A DNA stretch of 5,138 nucleotides from NCBI GenBank assembly GCA_946628745.1, contig CAMOXA010000117.1, positions 1 through 5,138 of the forward strand, written 5' to 3'. The translations under genes and the position numbers were made by a program. Of this stretch, positions 1-2,893 are shown piece by piece (positions within the stretch are counted from its first letter, which is position 1; each line of letters begins with the position of its first letter). The notes under the pieces are model-generated. The model searched no databases. It was not told the origin of the DNA and worked only from the letters and a program-made list of their open reading frames with translations. The DNA comes from an uncultured Verrucomicrobiota bacterium (GTDB taxonomy: Bacteria; Verrucomicrobiota; Kiritimatiellia; RFP12; UBA1067).

Positions 1-439
1 TCGTGCTCTTGTAGCGGCGCTTCTGCTTCGAGATGTGCATGCGCTCGAACTGCGGCTCTACGGACGCTGCCCAGTCCGCGTCGACGGTTTCCTTTATGAA
101 GTAGCGCTTGCGCGAGTTGGGGAGCCATGTCGGGCTGGGGTGGCCATTGGTGGCGGCGCCAAGAGAACACAATAAATTGGCATCGCCAGAGTTTCGGCAC
201 TCCGGGGATTCCTCGACCGTCTCGATGCGCCCGTCTTCCTTGAGCTGATGTATGTACCGGCCGAGTGTCATGGTGCAGACACCGAGAGACGAGGCGAGCG
301 TACGCCACTGCGGGGCCACCGTGCGGGTCTCGGGGTCCATGCGCTCAACCAGAGCCTTCAAGACGACATCGCCAAAGTTGACGGGCCGCTTGTAGGTCTT
401 GAGGACTGGGGTAGAAGCTATGGTTGAGGTTGGAGTCAT
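1..439 (-). CDS. Winged helix-turn-helix DNA-binding protein, C-terminus cut by window edge
   Basis: The frame stays open from an ATG at 439 to the window edge, giving 146 codons with no stop. Residues about 23-34 form a first helix. Residues 44-53 (QWRTLASSLG) and 55-70 (CTMTLGRYIHQLKEDG) form the helix-turn-helix, followed by a wing beginning RIETV. This pattern is typical of the GntR/MarR/replication-initiator style of winged helix, so DNA binding is well supported. The exact family is not recognised. After the wing there is a low-complexity stretch (about 76-108), then a basic segment rich in K and R (110-113 and 138-144). The start is chosen because it lies six bases after the stop of the nusG-like gene (TGA TAACTA ATG). 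There is no Shine-Dalgarno, so translation is probably coupled to the upstream gene. It could regulate the locus or act in replication or partition of a mobile element. Function is unknown. Confidence 0.75.
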   Translation of the reverse strand, partial: MTPTSTIASTPVLKTYKRPVNFGDVVLKALVERMDPETRTVAPQWRTLASSLGVCTMTLGRYIHQLKEDGRIETVEESPECRNSGDANLLCSLGAATNGHPSPTWLPNSRKRYFIKETVDADWAASVEPQFERMHISKQKRRYKST

Positions 440-445
440 TAGTTA

Positions 446-928
446 TCAATCGACATCATCTGGCGAAACGGCGACTTCGATTGCCGTGCCGAGAGCTTCC
501 ACGTTCACGACCACGGCGAGCTTTCCGCCGCGCTTCACCACATACCCCTCCAGACCGGCCATCGGCCCGGACTTTATCTTGACGAACTTCCCGGCCTTGC
601 TCGCCATCGGGACATTCTTAAGTTCCTGACTGCTCTTCATCGCGCGGACGACCTGCCGCAGCTGGTGAATCACCTCACGCGGCTTGTCGATGGGAATCAT
701 CAGCACGACAAGATTGCTCTTCAGAGCCTGAACGCGCTCCGCTGCGTCCATCTTCGCTATGAGGTAGCCGGGGAAGATCGGATTCTCGAAGCGTTCTGTC
801 CGCCGCTGTACTTTCAGGACATTGACGTAGACCGGAAGATAGTTCCAGATGCGGCTGCCCTTCAGCCAAGCCTGCATCCGCTTCTCCGCACGGGGCTTCA
901 CCCGAACGAAATACCAGGTTTTAACCAT
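446..928 (-). CDS. NusG-family specialised transcription antitermination protein (NGN + KOW)
   Basis: This complete 160-residue protein has the two-domain NusG layout. The NGN domain (about 1-100) opens with KTWYFVRVKPRAEKR, matching the WYxVxxxxxxE start of the family, and carries the signature FPGYLIAKM (52-60). A linker (about 100-112) leads to a KOW domain (113-160) beginning GKFVKIKSGPMAGLEGYVV. NusG paralogues bind the RNA polymerase clamp and change pausing and termination. At 160 residues it is close to RfaH-type length and shorter than the roughly 180 of housekeeping NusG. It also lacks secE/ribosomal-protein neighbours and sits instead beside an integrase and a winged-helix gene. 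I therefore infer a locus-specific paralogue of the RfaH/LoaP/UpxY kind, not the essential nusG. No Shine-Dalgarno precedes the ATG. A TATAAT lies 45 bases upstream. Which operon it serves is not visible. Confidence 0.9.
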   Translation of the reverse strand: MVKTWYFVRVKPRAEKRMQAWLKGSRIWNYLPVYVNVLKVQRRTERFENPIFPGYLIAKMDAAERVQALKSNLVVLMIPIDKPREVIHQLRQVVRAMKSSQELKNVPMASKAGKFVKIKSGPMAGLEGYVVKRGGKLAVVVNVEALGTAIEVAVSPDDVD

Positions 929-947
929 TTTATAACCGCTATTTTCG

Positions 948-973
948 TGCGTCTTTAACTTATTTATGACGCA
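948..973 (-). repeat. Inverted repeat at the start of the nusG-like leader
   Basis: TGCGTC (948-953) and GACGCA (968-973) are perfect 6-bp inverted arms around 14 AT-rich bases. The dyad abuts the -10 box and spans the expected transcription start near 966. It could be an operator at +1 or part of a leader hairpin. NusG paralogues of the LoaP/UpxY type act on their own long operons, often with leader RNA elements, but nothing here proves that. Confidence 0.4.
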
Positions 974-978
974 TTATA
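973..978 (-). promoter_or_regulatory. -10 box (TATAAT) for the nusG-like operon
   Basis: A perfect TATAAT reads on the minus strand, placing transcription start near 966 and giving a leader of about 38 bases to the ATG at 928. At 17-bp spacing the -35 hexamer would be ATCCAA, a poor match to TTGACA. An 8-bp palindrome GGATATCC (982-989) lies in the spacer. A consensus -10 with a bad -35 suggests dependence on an activator. Confidence 0.55.
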
Positions 979-1012
979 AAGGGATATCCGAAAATTTGGA
1001 TGCACTCCGTTT

Positions 1013-1039
1013 TTGTCATGTACTCACGGTACTTGACAA
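1013..1039. repeat. 11-5-11 dyad upstream of the nusG-like promoter
   Basis: Left arm TTGTCATGTAC (1013-1023) and right arm GTACTTGACAA (1029-1039) are inverted repeats matching at 10 of 11 positions. They are separated by TCACG. The centre lies about 60 bases upstream of the inferred nusG-like start, a usual position for an activator site. The same 11-spacer-11 geometry is also what tyrosine recombinase core sites look like. The winged-helix protein or the integrase are the obvious candidate binders. The arms do not resemble the dif consensus. Confidence 0.6.
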
Positions 1040-1055
1040 TCTAGGTTCCCGTTCA

Positions 1056-1102
1056 ACGCCCTCGCTGGAACGCCAAACATACGCCCTTGGAACCTGGCGT
1101 AT
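1056..1102. repeat. Cluster of GGCGT motifs with a perfect 7-bp dyad
   Basis: GGCGT occurs on the minus strand at 1056-1060, 1070-1074 and 1081-1085, and on the plus strand at 1096-1100. The last two form a perfect inverted repeat, ATACGCC (1079-1085) and GGCGTAT (1096-1102), around 10 bases. Two further plus-strand copies lie at 1171-1185. Repeated short motifs in both orientations are typical of operator arrays and of recombinase arm-type sites. Which applies is unknown. Confidence 0.5.
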
Positions 1103-1148
1103 TGAATCTTCTGGCTTGACTGCACGGTGGATAGACTACCATGTGATT

Positions 1149-1159
1149 CGTCTTGCAGT
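1149..1159 (+). repeat. Direct repeat copy 1 (CGTCTTGCAGT)
   Basis: This 11-mer recurs exactly at 1291-1301. With flanks the match is 13 of 14 (ATTCGTCTTGCAGT here, ATCCGTCTTGCAGT there). The copies are 142 bases apart, both in the island. Their role is unknown. Integrase arm sites or an attachment-site duplication are possibilities. Confidence 0.45.
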
Positions 1160-1169
1160 TGACATTAAA

Positions 1170-1189
1170 TGGCGTAATTTGGCGTATTT
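1170..1189 (+). repeat. 10-bp tandem repeat TGGCGTAWTT
   Basis: TGGCGTAATT (1170-1179) is followed directly by TGGCGTATTT (1180-1189), nine of ten bases identical. The period of one helical turn would place both motifs on the same face of the DNA. These extend the GGCGT cluster at 1056-1102. Confidence 0.5.
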
Positions 1190-1245
1190 CTGTACTTTAT
1201 AGAAAAGGACGCTTCCTGCAGAAAAGATTCGAAAATTAAAAAATT

Positions 1246-1308
1246 CCAACAAACCCCCTTGCTGTAAGGAAAATAATATGGTAGGTAATCCGTCTTGCAG
1301 TAAGGGGG
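1246..1308 (-). terminator. Putative intrinsic terminator downstream of the integrase
   Basis: The arms are 1254-1268 (CCCCCTTGCTGTAAG) and 1294-1308 (CTTGCAGTAAGGGGG), with a loop of about 25 bases. On the minus strand the base of the stem is seven solid pairs (CCCCCTT with AAGGGGG). It is followed at once by TTTGTTGG and then a six-T run at 1243-1238. This is terminator-like and sits about 60 bases after the integrase stop. On the plus strand the same arms pair over all 15 positions if two G.U wobbles are allowed, but no T-run follows on that side. The long loop lowers confidence. Confidence 0.5.
1291..1301 (+). repeat. Direct repeat copy 2 (CGTCTTGCAGT)
   Basis: Exact second copy of the 11-mer at 1149-1159. 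It overlaps the right arm of the 1254-1308 stem. A related, partly diverged version (CTTGCTGTAAGG) forms the other arm at 1259-1270, so three CTTGC-type elements exist in the island. Confidence 0.45.
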
Positions 1309-1333
1309 CTTGGCCGGAGCGGTCGAGGGGCGG

Positions 1334-1372
1334 GCGGCGTCCGCCGCGCAGTTGCGAGGCCTTCCAAGCCTC
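1334..1372. repeat. Two short hairpins at the integrase 3' end
   Basis: GCGGCG (1334-1339) and CGCCGC (1342-1347) form a tight GC-rich inverted repeat. GAGGC (1356-1360) and GCCTC (1368-1372) form a second one with a 7-base loop that overlaps the integrase stop codon. Neither has a T-run after it, so they are not called as terminators. They could protect the mRNA 3' end. Confidence 0.3.
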
Positions 1373-2666
1373 ACACCTCGGCGAGGATGCGCTCGCGGAT
1401 GCCGGCGTACTCATCCTCGCTGATCTGTCCAGACTTGAAGAGCCTCTTCGCGCGGGAGAGGCGGTAGGATATGGTCGGCATACGGCTGCCGCAGGAGTCG
1501 AAGCCCCGCAGCGCGTCGGAGTAGGTCTTGCCTTTCACGACCGTCCTGCCGTCTCTGCCGAATGCGGGAATTGCGTTCACCGCGCGGCGGAGCGCCGACT
1601 CGTTCGCATGGTAGTAGTGGTGCGTCATCGCGGTCGAGGTATGGCCAACGATAGCCTGGACGACGACGAGCGGAACGCCCGCGTTCGCCGCGAAGGAGAC
1701 GAACGAGTGGCGGAGCGAATGGAACGTCGCGGACGGCGTGCGGCGGTTTCGCCCTTCATACATGACGCTCTTCACGATGCCGGCGCCGTCGAAGATGCGG
1801 TCGAGTCCCTTTGAGATGCGCCAGCGGGCCGTCTCGTACTCTTCGGCGATACCCGGAAGGACGAATCCGCTCCGGCTCTGCGCAGGTGTCGCGACGAGCA
1901 TGGCCATGAGCTGCTCGTGGATTGGGATCGTGACACATCGTCCTCGCGCGTAGCGGCGCGTCTTGTGCGGGACAAGCTGGATGACACCCTGCGAGAGGTT
2001 CACGCTCTCCCACGAGAGGCGGCAGCAGTCGCCGAGGCGAAGCCCGGTATAGACGCCGAGCGCGAGAAGACGCGGCCACTCTCCGCCCTCATCTGCCGCC
2101 GTCGCGATGACGCGGCGAACCTCGTCAGCCGAAAGTTCGCGGCGCGGATGCGAATCAGAGAACTTCATCGCGACGAAGTTAAGCGGATTCGACTCCTCGG
2201 CGTCCCTTCCGAGAAGGACACGAAAGACGCTCCGCAGATGGCAGACGCAGAGGTTGAATGTCATCGCCGAGCGCCCGTTGCCGAAGTAGCTCATATACGA
2301 CTCGACCATCGGGCGCGTGACCTCATCCGCCGACACGACGCCGGGATAAGTGGTGGTCATCCATGCCGAGAAGTACCGCCAGGCGCGGTAGCGGTTTATG
2401 CGCAGCTTCGGCGAGAGCCGCGCGGCCTCCGCCGAACTTTCATATCGCGACCACTCCTTCAGGAGCGCGCCCGGCTCCACTTTGCTCTTATGCTCACACT
2501 CGATGGCGGTCACGAACTTTGACAGCTCCATCTTCGCCAACTCATGATCCTTCGTGCCTGTCGTGCGAGAATAGATCTTGCCGCCCAGCATGACGCGCAT
2601 CGTCCATACGCCGCTCTTCTCGCATTGCAGACTGCCCGTCCGCCTGTGCATTCCTTCGTCTATCAT
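1371..2666 (-). CDS. Tyrosine recombinase / integrase with SHOCT-like C-terminal tail
   Basis: This is a 431-residue site-specific recombinase that cuts and rejoins DNA through a tyrosine-phosphate intermediate. Residues about 15-55 look like an arm-type DNA-binding domain (VWTMRVMLGGKIYSRTTGT), and 65-160 like the SAM-like core-binding domain. The catalytic domain (about 175-365) has every key residue: R210 (TGLRLGD), K235 (PHKTRR), H316 and R319 (FHSLRHSF), H342 (VGHTS) and nucleophile Y351 (HHYYH). The tail 406-431 (LFKSGQISEDEYAGIRERIL) resembles a SHOCT short C-terminal helical motif, unusual for this family. The ATG at 2666 is preferred because AAGGAAAG lies 7 bases upstream. An in-frame ATG at 2687 would add seven residues but has no ribosome site. 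It is transcribed away from mfd and probably serves a mobile element or a local DNA switch. Confidence 0.93.
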   Translation of the reverse strand: MIDEGMHRRTGSLQCEKSGVWTMRVMLGGKIYSRTTGTKDHELAKMELSKFVTAIECEHKSKVEPGALLKEWSRYESSAEAARLSPKLRINRYRAWRYFSAWMTTTYPGVVSADEVTRPMVESYMSYFGNGRSAMTFNLCVCHLRSVFRVLLGRDAEESNPLNFVAMKFSDSHPRRELSADEVRRVIATAADEGGEWPRLLALGVYTGLRLGDCCRLSWESVNLSQGVIQLVPHKTRRYARGRCVTIPIHEQLMAMLVATPAQSRSGFVLPGIAEEYETARWRISKGLDRIFDGAGIVKSVMYEGRNRRTPSATFHSLRHSFVSFAANAGVPLVVVQAIVGHTSTAMTHHYYHANESALRRAVNAIPAFGRDGRTVVKGKTYSDALRGFDSCGSRMPTISYRLSRAKRLFKSGQISEDEYAGIRERILAEV

Positions 2667-2673
2667 AGGTTTT

Positions 2674-2681
2674 CTTTCCTT
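2674..2681 (-). promoter_or_regulatory. Ribosome binding site deciding the integrase start
   Basis: AAGGAAAG on the minus strand lies 7 bases before the ATG at 2666. The upstream in-frame ATG at 2687 is preceded only by GGCGAAAAACA. This supports the shorter 431-residue protein. Confidence 0.6.
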
Positions 2682-2698
2682 CCACATTGTTTTTCGCC

Positions 2699-2737
2699 GA
2701 CCGGCCCCATGCCGGCCATGCGGCAGATATGATGCCG
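2699..2737 (-). repeat. Paired stem-loops in the integrase leader
   Basis: Read on the minus strand, CGGCA (2737-2733) pairs with TGCCG (2725-2721) around 7 bases. Next, GGCCGGC (2717-2711) pairs with GCCGGTC (2705-2699) around ATGGG, seven pairs with one G.U. The second stem ends 32 bases before the preferred start. No T-run follows, so this is not a terminator. It may be a leader structure or an operator dyad controlling integrase expression. No convincing integrase promoter was found upstream. Confidence 0.35.
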
Positions 2738-2803
2738 TAAGCGGACGGGATTATCAAGCGGCAGGGCGAACTATCCCAGATTTTATTTCACTACCATAGC
2801 GCG

Positions 2804-2833
2804 TTGCACCTGGCCGCCGCCATCGTGTATAAT
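2804..2833 (+). promoter_or_regulatory. mfd promoter P1
   Basis: TTGCAC (2804-2809), an 18-bp spacer and TATAAT (2828-2833). Transcription would start near 2840, giving a leader of about 54 bases to the mfd ATG. It reads away from the integrase, so it does not drive it. Confidence 0.65.
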
Positions 2834-2842
2834 TCGGGGTTG

Positions 2843-2858
2843 GGGCGCGCTTGCGCCC
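2843..2858 (+). repeat. GC-rich dyad between the two mfd promoters
   Basis: GGGCGC (2843-2848) and GCGCCC (2853-2858) are perfect 6-bp inverted arms with a 4-base loop (GCTT). The dyad begins just after the expected P1 start and covers the P2 -35 box. It is either an operator affecting both promoters or a hairpin at the 5' end of the P1 transcript. Confidence 0.45.
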
Positions 2859-2879
2859 GGCGGCGAATCATGCTATAAT
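2851..2879 (+). promoter_or_regulatory. mfd promoter P2 (extended -10)
   Basis: TTGCGC (2851-2856), an exact 17-bp spacer and TATAAT (2874-2879) preceded by TGC, an extended -10. Transcription would start near 2886, only about 8 bases before the mfd ATG. The resulting message would be almost leaderless. Confidence 0.65.
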
Positions 2880-2893
2880 CTCCCGCAAAGAAC

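Larger units (their letters stand above)
929..1370. other. Gene-free, AT-richer intergenic island
   Basis: I see no credible coding sequence between the start of the nusG-like gene and the end of the integrase. The short open frames overlap the integrase 3' end or have no family-like features. Base composition is visibly more AT-rich than the flanking genes, especially 929-1000 and 1160-1300. The stretch holds the promoter, dyads, direct repeats and terminator-like stem listed separately. No tRNA-like fold or TPsiC-like GGTTCRANTCC box was found. Confidence 0.7.

Noticed and set aside
446..928. Calling this the housekeeping nusG
   Set aside because: It is shorter than typical NusG and lacks the secE/rplK neighbourhood. 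A specialised paralogue beside an integrase fits better.
1033..1061. TTGACA at 1033-1038 as a plus-strand promoter
   Set aside because: No -10-like hexamer lies 16-18 bases downstream and no plus-strand gene follows. The hexamer is better explained as part of the 11-5-11 dyad.
1159..1198. TTGACA at 1159-1164 as a plus-strand promoter
   Set aside because: The properly spaced hexamer is GCGTAT, a poor -10. The better AT-rich boxes are too far away, and no gene lies downstream on that strand.
929..1370. CRISPR array, tRNA or insertion-sequence ends in the island
   Set aside because: Repeats are too short and irregular for CRISPR, no cloverleaf or TPsiC box is visible, and there is no transposase or paired terminal inverted repeat.
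1136..1414. 92-codon minus-strand frame bridging the island and the integrase end
   Set aside because: It overlaps the integrase C-terminus in another frame, has no ribosome site or recognisable fold, and crosses the terminator-like stem.
1278..1814. 178-codon plus-strand frame over the integrase 3' end
   Set aside because: It runs antisense to the catalytic domain of a recombinase with a full active site, and its product is low-complexity and arginine-rich.
1917..2522. 201-codon plus-strand frame inside the integrase
   Set aside because: Shadow of the integrase coding frame, with no domain-like pattern.
2747..2790. GGGAT/ATCCC inverted repeat followed by a T-rich stretch as a terminator
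   Set aside because: The arms are only 5 bp around a 21-base loop, and no plus-strand gene ends there.
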